Source of the DNA: Roseibacillus sp.
GTDB taxonomy: Bacteria > Verrucomicrobiota > Verrucomicrobiia > Verrucomicrobiales > Akkermansiaceae
Direction of reading: 5' to 3'
Length of the DNA stretch: 64,000 nt
NCBI GenBank assembly: GCA_028821775.1
Contig: JAPKFB010000003.1
Coordinates: 1-64,000 of the forward strand
In this document: positions 45,231 through 56,093 of the stretch, one piece after another
How positions within the stretch are numbered: position 1 is the first letter of the stretch
Layout of the letters: the number at the start of each line of letters is the position of its first letter
Notes under the pieces: generated by a model
What the model was told of the DNA's origin: nothing
The model's database searches: none
The model's input: the letters and a program-made list of their open reading frames with translations, nothing else
Translations under genes and position numbers: made by a program

Positions 45231-48200
45231 TTATCCTTTGGTGATGGCTTCGCTCAGGTTGAGGAGCATTCGTGCGACCGCGGTGTAGGCGGCGTGTTCG
45301 GGAATATTGAGGTTCTCGTTCCGGGGGAGGGAGCCAATCCCGAGAAGGGTCTTCGCGCTAGGCTCGTCCGCCTGGTAGTGGGCCAGTCTCTTGTTGAGCG
45401 CTCGCCTGAGGATGGCTAGTTCTCCAGCGGACGGCACTCGCGAGGTGACCGTGCGGAAACCAAATCGCAATCGATCGTCAGGGGAACTCCCGCCTTTCTG
45501 GATCATTCGCTGGGCGAGGAAGCGGGCTGCTTCCACAAACTGCGGATCGTGCATCAAGACAAAGGCTTGCAGAGGAGTGTTGGTCCGCGATCGGCGGACC
45601 ATGCAAAACTCCCGTTCTGGGGCATCAAAGGTCGCCATGGTGGGAGGCGGCACAGTGCGTTTCCAATAGGTGTAGATGCTTCGGCGATAGAGATTTTTGG
45701 GATCCTTAGGGTGGGGGTAATTGCGCGAATAGCCCGGACGATTGTTGAGTTCCATCCAAAGCCCGTCCGGGTGATAGGGATACACCGATGGACCGCCGAT
45801 TTGTGGCTGCAGCAAGCCGCTTGCGGAGAGTGCACTGTCGCGGATAACTTCACCGTCCAGGCGCATCCGGGGGCCGTGGGAGAGGAGCCGGTTCTCTGGG
45901 TCGCGGGTGTGTATGCCGGGCGAGATCCGGGAGGACTGGCGGTAGGTGGCTGAGAGGATGATCTGTTTGAGTAGCCCCTTCACGTCCCATCCGGAATCAA
46001 CAAACTCCACCGCAAGCCAGTCGAGGAGATGCGGATGACTTGGCCACGCGCTCTGGCGGCCAAAGTCCTCACTCGATTTCACGATCCCCAATCCGAAGAG
46101 TTGTTGCCAGAAGCGGTTGGCGGTGACCCGCGCGGTGAGGGGGTTGTCCGGACCGGTGAGCCACTTTGCGAGAGCGAGGCGATCTGCCGGGTGGTTCTGG
46201 GGAAGGGAGCCGAAGAAGGAGGGTATGTTTGCCCCCACGATTTCCCCCGGCTTGTCGTATTCGCCGCGTTCAAGGATGTGGGTCATGCGGATGCCTGGTT
46301 TCTCGGCCATTACCATGGTGGCCGGAAATGCGGTCTTGGCGCCTGCTTTTTCCCTGCGCAGCGAGGTCAGCTTGGCCGCGATTTTCACGAGTTCGGGTGG
46401 TCCAAATTGCCCGATGAGATAGTTGCGCAACTGCTCGCGCTGGGTGGTGGTTCGTTTGGGGGGAGCAAGGCTGAGAGCCTTCTGGATCGCAGACGGAATG
46501 CTCGCGGATTGGTCCCCGGTCACAGAGAGGCGAAAGCGTCCGATCTGGTGGCTGTTGCCGAAGCTGTGAATCATGCGCACCCGCACGGCCGCTTCTGCGG
46601 GAATGGGCTCCTCGAAAAGAAAGGTCGCGACCCGGTTTGCCTTTTTGGTGTTTCCATCGACCGCCCAGCCTGCCTTTCCCGTTGCTCCATCGATGGCTTT
46701 CTCGATGCCGTAGTTTTGCTGCTCATAGTCCGCCTCTGCGGTCGCAATCTTCACGCGATGTACTTTGTCGGCCAGCTTGTAGGTGACTTCGAATTCACTG
46801 AGGACATAGTTGCCGTTGGTCCCCCGGCTGGTCGACCCATTGGTCAGGCTGGGATGCATCAGTGCTTCGAGGCGGATGGCTCTCATGGGCTTCCTGCTAT
46901 TTTTGGTAAGAAGAAGATCGTAGATTTCGGTGGTGGGGTTTTTCCCGCTCGCGAGCACGCTTTGGTCATCCAGGGCCTTGAGCTCTGCTCCACCCTCAGA
47001 GGTCATACGGATCGGCACTCCCGTTTTCCAGGTGGGCCGGGGTCTCTTGCTGAGGGTTTTCTCCCACCTGGCCAAGACATCGTGCGAGCCGCCCGTTTCG
47101 AGGAGGAGGGCGCGATAGATCTTCTCGGCATCGGCTATTTGGTTCCCGAGGATTGTGTCTTGGCCCACGGACAACGGTGAAGCTACTTTGAGCCGTGGGT
47201 CGAATCCGTTCAGTCCGCGTTCCGGAACCTGGTTGAAAAAGGCGAAGAAGCTGTAGAAATCCTTCTGGGATACGGGATCGAATTTGTGATCGTGGCAACG
47301 GCTGCAAATCATGGTCAGGCCCATCCAGACCGTGCTCGTGGTGACCACGCGATCGACGACGTACTCGGTTCGATATTCTTCATCGATGACGCCTCCCTCG
47401 ATGGTGATGGGATGATTGCGGTTGAAGCCGGTCGCGAGACGCGTCTGGTCGGTGGCGTCGGGCAGAAGATCCCCCGCAATCTGCTCAATCGTGAATCGAT
47501 CGAAGGACATGTTAGTGTTGAAGGCATGAATGACCCAGTCGCGCCAGACCCACTGGTCCCGGTTGCGGTCATATTGATAACCGTTGGTGTCGGCGTAGCG
47601 GGCTGCATCGAGCCAGTAGCGGGCCATGTGTTCACCGTAGGACGGTGAGGCGAGCAGGCGCTCGGCGGCCTTGGCATGGGCGCTCGGAGATTGATCCGCG
47701 AGGAAGGCATCCAATTCGGCGGAGGTGGGGGGCAATCCGGTGAGATCGAAGGAAGCTCGGCGGAGCCAAGTGGCGCGGTCCGCTTCCGGAGATGGCGCCA
47801 GTCCCTCCTGCTCAAGTCTGGAGAGCACGAAGTGGTCGATCGCACTGCGGGACCAACTGGTCCTCGTTGTCTTCGGCACAGATGGGCGCTTGGGTGGAAT
47901 GAAGGCCCAGTGTCGGGAGAAATCCGCCCCTTCCGTGATCCATTTTCGGATAAGGGCAATCTCTCCCCGTTGCAATTTATTTCCACTCTTCGGGGGCGGC
48001 ATGACCTCCTCCGGATCGCTGCTCAGAAGTCGCTCGATGACAATGCTCTCCTCCGGTTTGCCCGGAAGGATCGCATGAAAGCCATCCCGCTCTGCGGTCG
48101 CCATTTCCCGCACATCCAATCTGAGCTTCGCTTTGCGTGCTTTGCGATCCGGGCCGTGGCACTGATAGCAGTTTTCCGAGAGGATGGGCTGAATGTCCCG

Positions 48201-48290
48201 GGCGTAGTCGATCTCCTGCGCGATCAATAACGTGGGCACTACGCTGAGCACGACTGTTGCGGAGACAGAAAGCAGAGACGGACAGCGCAT
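45231..48290 (-). CDS. PSD1/DUF1549/DUF1553 cytochrome protein
   Basis: From ATG 48290 the protein has 1019 residues with a signal peptide ([25 protein letters not shown]). Upstream starts at 48338 or 48530 are possible but less signal-like. Domains: PSD1-type cytochrome with CYQCHGP (Cys41, Cys44, His45), the DUF1549 helical region ([32 protein letters not shown], a second heme motif [13 protein letters not shown]), then DUF1553 at the C-terminal part ([22 protein letters not shown]). These planctomycete-verrucomicrobial proteins are of unknown function and pair with DUF1501 proteins, as here. It is divergent from the selenoprotein gene. Confidence 0.94.
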   Translation of the reverse strand: MRCPSLLSVSATVVLSVVPTLLIAQEIDYARDIQPILSENCYQCHGPDRKARKAKLRLDVREMATAERDGFHAILPGKPEESIVIERLLSSDPEEVMPPPKSGNKLQRGEIALIRKWITEGADFSRHWAFIPPKRPSVPKTTRTSWSRSAIDHFVLSRLEQEGLAPSPEADRATWLRRASFDLTGLPPTSAELDAFLADQSPSAHAKAAERLLASPSYGEHMARYWLDAARYADTNGYQYDRNRDQWVWRDWVIHAFNTNMSFDRFTIEQIAGDLLPDATDQTRLATGFNRNHPITIEGGVIDEEYRTEYVVDRVVTTSTVWMGLTMICSRCHDHKFDPVSQKDFYSFFAFFNQVPERGLNGFDPRLKVASPLSVGQDTILGNQIADAEKIYRALLLETGGSHDVLARWEKTLSKRPRPTWKTGVPIRMTSEGGAELKALDDQSVLASGKNPTTEIYDLLLTKNSRKPMRAIRLEALMHPSLTNGSTSRGTNGNYVLSEFEVTYKLADKVHRVKIATAEADYEQQNYGIEKAIDGATGKAGWAVDGNTKKANRVATFLFEEPIPAEAAVRVRMIHSFGNSHQIGRFRLSVTGDQSASIPSAIQKALSLAPPKRTTTQREQLRNYLIGQFGPPELVKIAAKLTSLRREKAGAKTAFPATMVMAEKPGIRMTHILERGEYDKPGEIVGANIPSFFGSLPQNHPADRLALAKWLTGPDNPLTARVTANRFWQQLFGLGIVKSSEDFGRQSAWPSHPHLLDWLAVEFVDSGWDVKGLLKQIILSATYRQSSRISPGIHTRDPENRLLSHGPRMRLDGEVIRDSALSASGLLQPQIGGPSVYPYHPDGLWMELNNRPGYSRNYPHPKDPKNLYRRSIYTYWKRTVPPPTMATFDAPEREFCMVRRSRTNTPLQAFVLMHDPQFVEAARFLAQRMIQKGGSSPDDRLRFGFRTVTSRVPSAGELAILRRALNKRLAHYQADEPSAKTLLGIGSLPRNENLNIPEHAAYTAVARMLLNLSEAITKG

Positions 48291-48509
48291 GGGTATATTA
48301 AGCGAAGATCTGAGGGAGTGAGCGAGCAGGAACTTCATTGAGACGGGAGTGTTCCCGGGAGGTTGGTCGACTCTGTTTGGAAGCCGTCCTGCTGCGGCGA
48401 GTTGATCGATGGATTCCGGTGCAACTTCGAAACGCTCAGCCGGTTTAATCCTTGCTGCCCGGATTCGTTTGTGGAGATCGGGGGCGCCATCGGTTATCAA
48501 CAAAAGATC

Positions 48510-50537
48510 ATGCTCATGCTCGCGCTGCAAATACGACGAACCATGCCTCTCGCTGCCATTTGGGGCCTTCTATTCCTCCCCCAAGTCGGAGCCCAGAAAT
48601 CTCCCGTTCAGGAAAACGAGTTGACGACCGTCGGAGGCGTGACGCCCGAAGCGGTTCTTAAACGCCTGGGCGCTCGGCTAGAGCACGGAGTTTCCGCTGC
48701 TCAATTGAGCAACTACGCCCGCCACTTTACCGGAATTGATCGCGATGCAGATGGGCGTCATTCCAAGGCGGAGTATATCGAGAACGGCAACTACCTGACT
48801 CCACAGGCGCGGCGTGGGATATTCAGCGCTGCCGATAATGACCTGGACGGATTTGTGACGAAGGCGGAGTACATCCTGAATCGAATCATCACGGATGAGG
48901 CCAAGGCCATCGTGCAGGCCATGGATGACGACCGGGACGGCTTGGTGCAGCGGCTGGAGTTCGTGAAGCATGCCAAGGCGAAACTGTCGGACGAGAAACT
49001 CAGTGGGGCAGTCTTCGCCGCCTTGGACACCGATGGGAACGGAGCGCTCCGAGTTCCGGAATACCTTCGGGTCTGGGGGCAATGGGCACGGACCGGTCGC
49101 AAGAGTCCCGCGCAACGACTGAACAAGGTCTCTGGCGATCCGGGTGCGGCCAAGGAACAACCGGGGAGGACGCGGCCTGGGGGGGCGCGTGGTCGAGAGG
49201 GTGGGGGACCTCCTCCAGGACGTCCCGGTGGTGGATTCAGACCATTCAGTGCAAACAGCGATCCGGTCCGTCTCAACCAAGCGGGATTGAAGATTGGATC
49301 ACCCTTGCCCGAGGTCACGATCGTGGACGCCGAGGGCAAAAAGTTTGAAACGGCCAGTCTCAAGGGCAGTTATTCTGTCTTGGTATTTGGTTGCCTTACC
49401 TGACCGCCCTTCCTGAAGAGTGTCTCCGGTCTGGAGACCATCTATCGTGACTACGCTCCCAAAGGGGTGCGGTTCTTCTTCGTCTACAAGACGCTGGCTC
49501 ATCCCGAAAGCGACGGCTACCTCAATCCCCTCTCCCTGGAAGAACGGCTCCTGCATGTTCGGGAGGCCCAGCGGACCTTCAAGGGGGTAAGCATGCCCTG
49601 GCTTTGCGACAACATGTCGAACGAGTTGAAGAAGACCTTGGGCGGATTGAATAATCCGGAGTTCCTCTTTGATCCCGAGGGCAAGATCGTCAGCTTGCGG
49701 GACTGGAGTTCGCCCAAGGATCTCCGGGCCGATTTGGTGAGGCTCGTTGGGGCGGTGTCCACTCCCACTCGGGTCGAAGACTTGAATCTTGAGTTTGAAA
49801 AATCGCCTCCTGTTGCTCCTCGGGGGGTGGTGCCGCGGATCAAGGTCCCCGCTGCCCTGAAGCCGGTCCAGGTGACCCCGAAAGATAGCGGGGAAAGTCC
49901 CTACTATGCAAAGTTGCGTGCTGAGGGGGACGATGAGCTCCTGAAGACCGGAGAGGGAACACTCTATCTCGGGCTCCACTTGGATCGCCTCTACAATGTG
50001 CATTGGAATAATCTGGTCGCACCGATCGAATACGAGCTCAGCGCGGCAGAGGGTACGATCATCTCTCCAAGGACCGGAAAGGGACCCAAGGTGGAGGCTG
50101 CCGCAGATAGCGATCCCCGCGAGTTTTTGGTGAGCGTGCGGGGTGGCGAAGCGGCGAACCCATTACGCCTGATTGTGCGTTACTATGCCTGCAACGATGC
50201 GGAGGGCTGGTGTAAATTAGTGACCCAATCCTATGTGATCCATCTAGAACGGGATCGGGATGCTGGGGTCGTGCGAGCGCGCGAGTGGGGCGCTGGTCGC
50301 CGACCGGGCGGTCCTCCGAATCGTGGCCCGGGCGGGCCGGAAGGGGGCGGGCCTCAGGGAGGGTTTTCGGTGGAACGCTTGTTCCGCTTCGACAAGGATG
50401 GTGACGGCAAGGTCAGCAAGGAGGAGTTGCCCGAGTTTCTCCGCGGACGCATTCTCGAGAGAATGGATGCCAACCAGGACGGCGTCATCGAGAAGAAGGA
50501 AGCCGAACGGGTTTTTGGAACTTCCGCCGGGAATTGA
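48510..50537 (+). CDS. Selenoprotein: EF-hand / deiodinase-like thioredoxin fold / EF-hand
   Basis: The frame is open from before 48510 to TGA 50535-50537 except for one in-frame TGA at 49401-49403, read as selenocysteine 298 of 675 residues. From ATG 48510 there is a signal peptide (IRRTMPLAAIWGLLFLPQVGA). Four EF-hand loops follow at 77-88, 109-120, 139-150 and 173-184, then a Gly/Pro/Arg-rich linker. A thioredoxin-fold domain from about 260 has C-L-T-Sec-PPF in the deiodinase position, then VYKTLAHPESDGY and LCDNMSNELKK as in deiodinase-like proteins. A beta-rich domain (about 380-580) and two EF-hands (628-639, 653-664) end it. Probably a periplasmic or extracellular calcium-binding oxidoreductase. 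Confidence 0.85.
49401..49438 (+). promoter_or_regulatory. Sec-specifying TGA and bacterial SECIS hairpin
   Basis: TGA is at 49401-49403. A perfect 6-bp stem GTCTCC (49422-49427) / GGAGAC (49433-49438) encloses the loop GGTCT (49428-49432). The loop starts 24 nt after the TGA and has G in its first two positions. Bacterial SECIS elements place a small stem-loop roughly 16-37 nt after the UGA with an early G in the loop. As I recall, the E. coli fdhF SECIS loop also contains GGUCU. SelB would bind here and direct Sec insertion. Confidence 0.8.
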
Positions 50538-50558
50538 TAGCAGGCTTGGGGCCGCTTC

Positions 50559-53087
50559 TCAGACGCTGAAGGATCCGATCTCGATCAACTCCAGGATCAC
50601 CTCATCGTCCTCATCGCAGTGATCGAGGTTGACTGTGAAAACGACGCTCCAGTCGTTGAGTTCCTCGGTGTCGACGAGGACCTGTTCGACCCGCCAGGAG
50701 CGTGGGTTTGAGGAGTCATCGATTCGGAAGTGCTTGGCATTTCTCGCTTCGGGATCCATCCGGATCATGCCGTGGAATTCCCAATACTCCTCCATCCGAG
50801 TGGCAAGGGTATCGCTGTTCCATTCCCCCTGGACCTGTTGAGCACTTGCTTGCCAGTCCCCTCGGGAGAGATCCTTTACGAAATCGAATGCCGCTCGTCG
50901 GATCGCCCGCATGAACGGGGGGCGATGATGAGTGAGCGGAGTTCGGCGGCGATTTTCAGGAGATCGCTGGTCGGGCGGAACATACTCGGGATTCCGCAAG
51001 CGCTCCCACTCATCGAGGAGGCTTGAATCCACTCCGCGGACGATCTCCTCCAGGAAGTTTTCGACTTCCTCAAGCTCCTCGGTCTTAAGGGCGGGAGGCA
51101 CCGATTGGGCGAGAACTTTGTAGACCTCCGTGACATGGCGCAGGAGGACCGCCTCGCTGCGCTCCAGACCATAGTTCTTCACGTAGTCTTCAAACGATTG
51201 CCAGTTTTCGAACATCTCGCGCGCCACGGACTTTGGTCGTACGGAGACCTCTTTGGCCCACGGGTTCCCTCGCACAAACTCGTTGTAGGTATCGTAGATG
51301 AAGTCCTTGCCCGGCTTTGGGTGTTCGACTTCATCGAGAATTTCCATGCGCTTATCATACTCAACTCCATCGGCCTTCAAATTGGCGATCAGTTCGCCCT
51401 TGATCTTGTCCACTTGCCGACGAAGAACGGCGGTTGGGTCTTCCAGGATTGCTTCGATCAGTGAAATCACCTGCAGGGCATGAGCGGGGTCCTCGGCATT
51501 CAGCTGTGGAATGGCTTCCAGAAGGTAGAGACCGAGGGCCTGGTTCATGGTGAAATCTTCCTGCAGGTCGACATTGAGTGCGACCTTGGCCGGCCCCTCG
51601 CGTTCGTCAGGAGGGATGATGGTCAAGACTTCTCCCTCAACGAGACCACGGAAAAGGGCGAAGCCTCGGCGACGCAGCGCTCGTTTCTTGGTGTCCGATT
51701 CGTGGCAGGATGAGATCAGTCTCCGCATCTCAGCGCAACCATCCTCCACCTTTCGACTGAGCACATTGAGGAGCATGCCGTGCCTGATGGTGAAGCTGGA
51801 GGTGAGTTTCTCCGGTGGTGAGTGGATGAGCTTTTGGAAGGTCTTCTCGTCCCAGTTGACGAAGCCCTTTTCCGGCGGTTTTTTCTTGTTGGCCTTGCTC
51901 TTCTTTCCCTTGGCCGCAGCCTTTTGGTCGGCCCTGAGGTTCTCGATCGCGTGTTCCGGGGCCTGCGCGACGACATATCCGATCTCGTCGAATCCCTTCC
52001 GGCCAGCGCGGCCGCAGATCTGCCTGAAGTCACGAACCGCCAGGATCCTGGTGCTCTGCCCGCCGTATTTGAAAAGCCGGGTAAAGAGAACGGTTCTAAT
52101 CGGAACATTAACGCCAACTCCGAGGGTGTCCGTGCCGCAGATCACCTTTAGAAGTCCCCGTTGTGCGAGTTTCTCGACCAGGACGCGGTACTTGGGAAGC
52201 AAGCCGGCGTGGTGAATGCCAAGTCCGTGTCGCAGCAGTTTCTGGATGTCCTTCCCGTAGGGACTGCGAAAGTCTGCTTCGACGAGTATCTCCGCAATGG
52301 CGGCCTTCTCCTCCTTGCTGCAGAAGTTCCTGCTTGTTAGATTCTGGGCTGTGCGAGCACAGGATAACTGGGTAAAGTGCACGAGGTAAATCGGAGCGCG
52401 GCCGGCGTCCGCCAGTTCCTGGACCTTTTCTTCCAGCGCAACGGTGCTGTACTCGAATTCCAGCGGGACGGGTCGATTCTCCGATTTGACGAGGGCGGTC
52501 GGGACGTTGGTGAGATCGGTGAGGGCCTTCTCAAAGAAAGAGGTCTCTCCGAGAGTGGCTGACATCAGGAGGAATCTGGCTTGGGGCAGGGAGAGGAGGG
52601 GGATCTGCCAGGCTACTCCGCGCTCGTGGTCGGAGTAGTAGTGAAACTCGTCCATGATGACATCGTCCACCGCAGCGGTCCCGCCTTCCCGCAATGCGAG
52701 GTTGGAAAGAATCTCGGCAGTGCAGCAAATGACCGGTGCGTCGGAGTTGACGGTAGCGTCTCCGGTAATCATCCCCACGTTCTCGGCCCCGAAAATTTGG
52801 CAGAGGGAGAGAAACTTTTCGTTGGCCAGGGCCTTGACCGGGACGGTGTAGTAGGAACGCCTCCCCTGGCAGATCGCTCTGAACTGCAACGCTAGCGCGA
52901 CCAGCGATTTCCCGGAGCCGGTTGGAGTGTTGAGAATCAGGTTCTTACCAGCAAAGAGTTCAAGAATCGCTTCTTCCTGGTGGTCGTATGGTTCAATCCC
53001 CTCCTCGATCAGGTAGTTCAGAAATGCGTCGAGAATCTCATCGTTGGAGGACGGATCATTCAGCTGGGACGGGTCGAGTGCGGGCAT
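50559..53087 (-). CDS. Ski2/Mtr4-like DEAD/DEAH RNA helicase with DUF3516-type C-terminus
   Basis: An 842-residue helicase. Motifs: NTPTGSGKS (Walker A, 57-61), DEFHYY (146-151), [40 protein letters not shown] and [15 protein letters not shown]. The long C-terminal half matches the DUF3516-type extension of bacterial Ski2-like helicases. A Lys-rich insert ([15 protein letters not shown]) follows the core. It is expected to unwind structured RNA, possibly with a ribonuclease. It is convergent with the selenoprotein gene, only 21 bp between stops. No partner is adjacent. Confidence 0.92.
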   Translation of the reverse strand: MPALDPSQLNDPSSNDEILDAFLNYLIEEGIEPYDHQEEAILELFAGKNLILNTPTGSGKSLVALALQFRAICQGRRSYYTVPVKALANEKFLSLCQIFGAENVGMITGDATVNSDAPVICCTAEILSNLALREGGTAAVDDVIMDEFHYYSDHERGVAWQIPLLSLPQARFLLMSATLGETSFFEKALTDLTNVPTALVKSENRPVPLEFEYSTVALEEKVQELADAGRAPIYLVHFTQLSCARTAQNLTSRNFCSKEEKAAIAEILVEADFRSPYGKDIQKLLRHGLGIHHAGLLPKYRVLVEKLAQRGLLKVICGTDTLGVGVNVPIRTVLFTRLFKYGGQSTRILAVRDFRQICGRAGRKGFDEIGYVVAQAPEHAIENLRADQKAAAKGKKSKANKKKPPEKGFVNWDEKTFQKLIHSPPEKLTSSFTIRHGMLLNVLSRKVEDGCAEMRRLISSCHESDTKKRALRRRGFALFRGLVEGEVLTIIPPDEREGPAKVALNVDLQEDFTMNQALGLYLLEAIPQLNAEDPAHALQVISLIEAILEDPTAVLRRQVDKIKGELIANLKADGVEYDKRMEILDEVEHPKPGKDFIYDTYNEFVRGNPWAKEVSVRPKSVAREMFENWQSFEDYVKNYGLERSEAVLLRHVTEVYKVLAQSVPPALKTEELEEVENFLEEIVRGVDSSLLDEWERLRNPEYVPPDQRSPENRRRTPLTHHRPPFMRAIRRAAFDFVKDLSRGDWQASAQQVQGEWNSDTLATRMEEYWEFHGMIRMDPEARNAKHFRIDDSSNPRSWRVEQVLVDTEELNDWSVVFTVNLDHCDEDDEVILELIEIGSFSV

Positions 53088-53399
53088 GAAGCGCGCGCAG
53101 GCTGCTTCATGAAGCGGAAAAAGGAAAGCCCGGCGAATTGAGTAAGGACCAAGCCCCTTGGGGTGCAGTTCATTCGTTACTCATTAACGATCGAAGGGCT
53201 GCAAAAGAGACACAAGTCCATTGCCAACCGAGGACCTTCGCCTTTGCGGTCGACCTGATAAAGACAAGTGCAAATCGCAAGGATATTTGTAAGGGAGGGA
53301 TCGGATTCCGACGTCTCGATCTCCAGCTAGGATCGAAGCGACGACGGGACATCCGGAAGAGGCAAGTTCGAGGAGGAGTGGAGTGGTTCCGGGAAACGG

Positions 53400-53590
53400 A
53401 GCCTGATGGTTGTTTAAACGTGATCTGATCTTGTAGCGGCGCATCAACTCACGCTTATTGGCCTCTGGGATCAACACTAGTCGCACAAGCTCAGTTTTCA
53501 GGGCTCTCAGATCGCGCGTCTTCCAGGGCATTCAACACTTTGCGAAGTATAAACCATGTCTCCGAACACCTTCTAACCATGTCCCCGGTC
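53400..53590 (-). mobile_element. Remnant of IS481-type element (transposase N-terminus and left end)
   Basis: The minus strand from ATG 53531 reads MPWKTRDLRALKTELVRLVL then ANKRELMRRYKI, matching the start of IS481-family transposases (MPWK ... LCRRFGISRKTGYKW). Similarity ends after about 36 codons, near 53424. Upstream on the same strand are two copies of GACATGGTT within GGGGACATGGTTAGAAGGTG and TTCGGAGACATGGTTTATA (forward copies at 53552-53563 and 53575-53586). They are like the ends of such elements. The DDE domain and right end are absent. In the rest of the gap 53088-53648 I see no gene. Confidence 0.5.
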
Positions 53591-53648
53591 TGTATAAGCT
53601 GCAATCCCTCCGGGGACGAGGCCCCATCTTAACCTTGTGCCATTCCTG

Positions 53649-54110
53649 CTAGAAGCGCCGGTAGGGATTGACCCCATCGAGCTCCCGGTGATAAGTGCCT
53701 CGGATGCCGATCGTCACCGCATCGCCCGCCTTCACCTTATTGGCCGTGGCGAGAAATCCTTCCCACCACTTTCTGGTCATCTCTTTCATCTCAGGGGTCA
53801 GCTTGTCGGGGGATGGGCCGGGAACGCCTCCGATGTCGGAGCTGCTGAAGTAGGGGACAATCTCGAAGGTGCACCCATCGACCTTGGCATGGATCCACTG
53901 CGCGGGTTGACCGAATGCGCTACCGTCTCCGTGCTCCGGATTGCTGATCACGCGCTTCCTAACGATGCCGTCGCCAATGATGGTCACTTTCTCCTTTTCG
54001 ATTTTGATGGAGATCACGCTGTCGAGTTCCGCGAGGGAGCTGTTTCCTCCTGCCATCGAGATTTGAGCGATTCCGAGTAGGAGACTCGTGGTCAGACAGG
54101 CAGTTTTCAT
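53649..54110 (-). CDS. Small secreted protein of unknown function
   Basis: A 153-residue protein from ATG 54110 with a signal peptide (MKTACLTTSLLLGIAQISMAGG). The mature protein begins with a strand-rich region (VISIKIEKEKVTIIGDGIVRKRVI), has a single internal Cys (VDGCTFEI), and ends with a helix and GIRGTYHRELDG. I recognise no family and no enzyme motif. A frame to 54137 adds only residues before a better signal start. The 60 bp to the upstream pilT-like gene suggest they may share a transcript. Confidence 0.6.
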   Translation of the reverse strand: MKTACLTTSLLLGIAQISMAGGNSSLAELDSVISIKIEKEKVTIIGDGIVRKRVISNPEHGDGSAFGQPAQWIHAKVDGCTFEIVPYFSSSDIGGVPGPSPDKLTPEMKEMTRKWWEGFLATANKVKAGDAVTIGIRGTYHRELDGVNPYRRF

Positions 54111-54169
54111 GATGAGGAACCTAGCAGTATTTTCCACCCTCAGGGTAAGAGAAATGTAAAATGCAGGGG

Positions 54170-55684
54170 CTATTCGAACAGTTTTTGCAAGGCTTGCTGA
54201 TCATGGGCATGCCGAAAGGCAGTCTCGCGGCTGATTTGGCCGCGGCACTCCAGGGTTGCCAGCGAGCGTTCAAGGGTGACCATGCCCTCTTCGGCCCCGG
54301 TTTGCATCGCACTTTGCATGTGGTGTTCCTTGCCTTCGCGAATGGTGTTCGCGACCGCCGGAGTGACAATCAGTTTCTCCAAGGCGGGCAGGCGTTCGTT
54401 GTGCCGGATCGAGGGGACCAATCGTTGCGAGACAACGGCTCGCAGGGAGGAGGCAAGCTGAGTGCGAATGTGGGGCTGCTGGTGACCAGGGAAGACATCG
54501 ACAATGCGATTCATGGCGGAGGTGGCGCTGCCGGTGTGAAGAGTGGAGAGGACCAGGTGACCGGTCTCGGCCGCCGTGAGAGCGGCGGAGATGGTGGCGA
54601 GATCGCGCATCTCCCCCAAGAGGATCACATCCGGATTTTCGCGCAGGGCATCACGCAATCCCGAGCTGAAGCTCTCCACGCTTTCGCCGACCTCGCGTTG
54701 GTGGATGAGGGACTTGTCATCCTCGTGTTCAAACTCGATGGGATCCTCAATCGTGATGATGTGGCGTGCGGCAGTGCGATTGATGTGATCCACGATCGCA
54801 GCGAGAGTGGTGGACTTTCCCGATCCGGAAGCTCCGGTGACCAAGACCAAGCCGCTGGCATAAGCTCCGAGTGCCTGCAGGTCTCGTGGGAGGTTGAGTT
54901 CGGTGAAGGATGGGATCCGATTGCGAATGGGCCGGATGGCGGCGGCTAGTCCCCGGGAGTGACGGAACACATTGATGCGGAAGCGCCGGCTTCCTTCGGA
55001 GAGATTCCATCGGATGCCAAAGTCCACGCTTCCGCATTGCTCGAGTTTGCGGGTGTAGTCCTCCCGGGGAATCAACTGCAGAATCTGATCGTCGGTGGTG
55101 GGAGCGGATTCGAGGGAGGCGATGATGCCCATTCGTCTCAGTTGAGTCGGTTTTCCCGAGGACAGAAAAATGTCGGAAGCGTCAGCCTGCAGGGCCTGCT
55201 CAAGAGCGCGGAGAACGCCCGGAGAGGGACTGCGATCTGAGACCTCCAAGCCGAGAGTGGGAGAAAGAGAGGGGCCTTCCGGGGGTGGGAGCGGGTCGCC
55301 GCGTGAGGGTTGAAGCGGAATCGGGGGCGGAGGGTCTTGCTTCGAAACCTTCGGGAGGTCCGGGCTCTCTCCCTCACTATCATGGTGCACCCCAGTCTCA
55401 ACAGTCTGCAATTCGATGCGGCAATCCGATTCGTTGGACCTCACCGCGTAAGTGAATTCTTCTCCGTCCGCAGTGCAATAGCGACCTTCGAGAGAGGGGC
55501 CTGTTACAGGCTCTCCAACGACCTCTACCGAAAGCCGTTTCACCAGGTCAACGGGCACGGCGGGCATGGGAAGCTCAATGGATTCGTCACCCTTCACCAC
55601 GGTGGGAATCTCGTCAGGAATGAGAACCAGCTTCTCCGCCCGTTGGGCGATCAGCAACTTCAGAAAGGTATCGATAACGGCCAT
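54170..55684 (-). CDS. PilT-like twitching-motility ATPase with extra N-terminal domain
   Basis: A 504-residue ATPase. The C-terminal 350 residues are PilT-like: ADASDIFLSSGKP, GASGSGKSTT (Walker A, Lys290), EDPIEFEHED, HQREVG, VILLGEMRD (Walker B), and TAAETGHLVLSTLHTGSA (His box). About 165 extra residues precede it: a small alpha/beta region (MAVIDTFLKLLIAQRAEKLV), then a Pro-rich linker. The extra part may be a degenerate copy of the PilT N-terminal domain. PilT powers pilus retraction; the N-terminal addition and the lack of other pil genes make its exact role uncertain. Confidence 0.88.
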   Translation of the reverse strand: MAVIDTFLKLLIAQRAEKLVLIPDEIPTVVKGDESIELPMPAVPVDLVKRLSVEVVGEPVTGPSLEGRYCTADGEEFTYAVRSNESDCRIELQTVETGVHHDSEGESPDLPKVSKQDPPPPIPLQPSRGDPLPPPEGPSLSPTLGLEVSDRSPSPGVLRALEQALQADASDIFLSSGKPTQLRRMGIIASLESAPTTDDQILQLIPREDYTRKLEQCGSVDFGIRWNLSEGSRRFRINVFRHSRGLAAAIRPIRNRIPSFTELNLPRDLQALGAYASGLVLVTGASGSGKSTTLAAIVDHINRTAARHIITIEDPIEFEHEDDKSLIHQREVGESVESFSSGLRDALRENPDVILLGEMRDLATISAALTAAETGHLVLSTLHTGSATSAMNRIVDVFPGHQQPHIRTQLASSLRAVVSQRLVPSIRHNERLPALEKLIVTPAVANTIREGKEHHMQSAMQTGAEEGMVTLERSLATLECRGQISRETAFRHAHDQQALQKLFE

Positions 55685-55690
55685 CGCGCA

Positions 55691-55706
55691 GATCCTGATC
55701 AGGATC
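55691..55706. promoter_or_regulatory. 16-bp perfect palindrome upstream of the PilT-like gene
   Basis: GATCCTGATCAGGATC begins 6 bp before the start codon (on the reverse strand) of the PilT-like gene. It could be an operator or a cruciform in the leader; no family is recognised. It is too close to the start for a promoter. Confidence 0.4.
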
Positions 55707-56093
55707 TAACCTATCAACGTTGGAGGGGCCACTTTTAGTTCCCGCCTACTGATGGGGGATGATCTCCGAGAGGAAGATCCGTCATCTCCGCCCCCAAGCA
55801 CGCAGAATGCGGCACTTCGTGCTCCCCCGGGGACTCACGCGGAGCGCATCCCTCCGATGTGGTGAACGCGTGGCGAAACATCTCCCGGGTCACCAGTGAG
55901 CGGGATCAGGATGCGAGATTGATGGTGCCGTCGATCAGGTCAGTGGAGCGGGCCAAAAGGAGATTGGAGGGAAGGCGCCCTTGTCCGACGCTAGGGTAGA
56001 GGGCATTTGGACTTCATTGATTCGGCCGTGCGCCCTCTGTCGCTGCCCAGGGATGTCGAGACGGGGGCCGGCGGGCTCTTCTCTGCACACAAA
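55707..56093. other. Gap upstream of PilT-like gene and beyond the PEP-CTERM terminator
   Basis: I see no gene, tRNA, repeat or other signal in this stretch. It should contain the PilT-like gene promoter. Short open frames here show no recognisable protein. Confidence 0.4.

Noticed and set aside
49467-50537. The downstream half of the selenoprotein as a separate gene starting at ATG 49467
   Set aside because: It would begin in the middle of the thioredoxin fold, in the same frame as the upstream half, with no RBS, directly behind a TGA and SECIS hairpin.
53138-53428. Plus-strand 96-residue ORF
   Set aside because: It overlaps the transposase remnant on the other strand, has no family features and no RBS.
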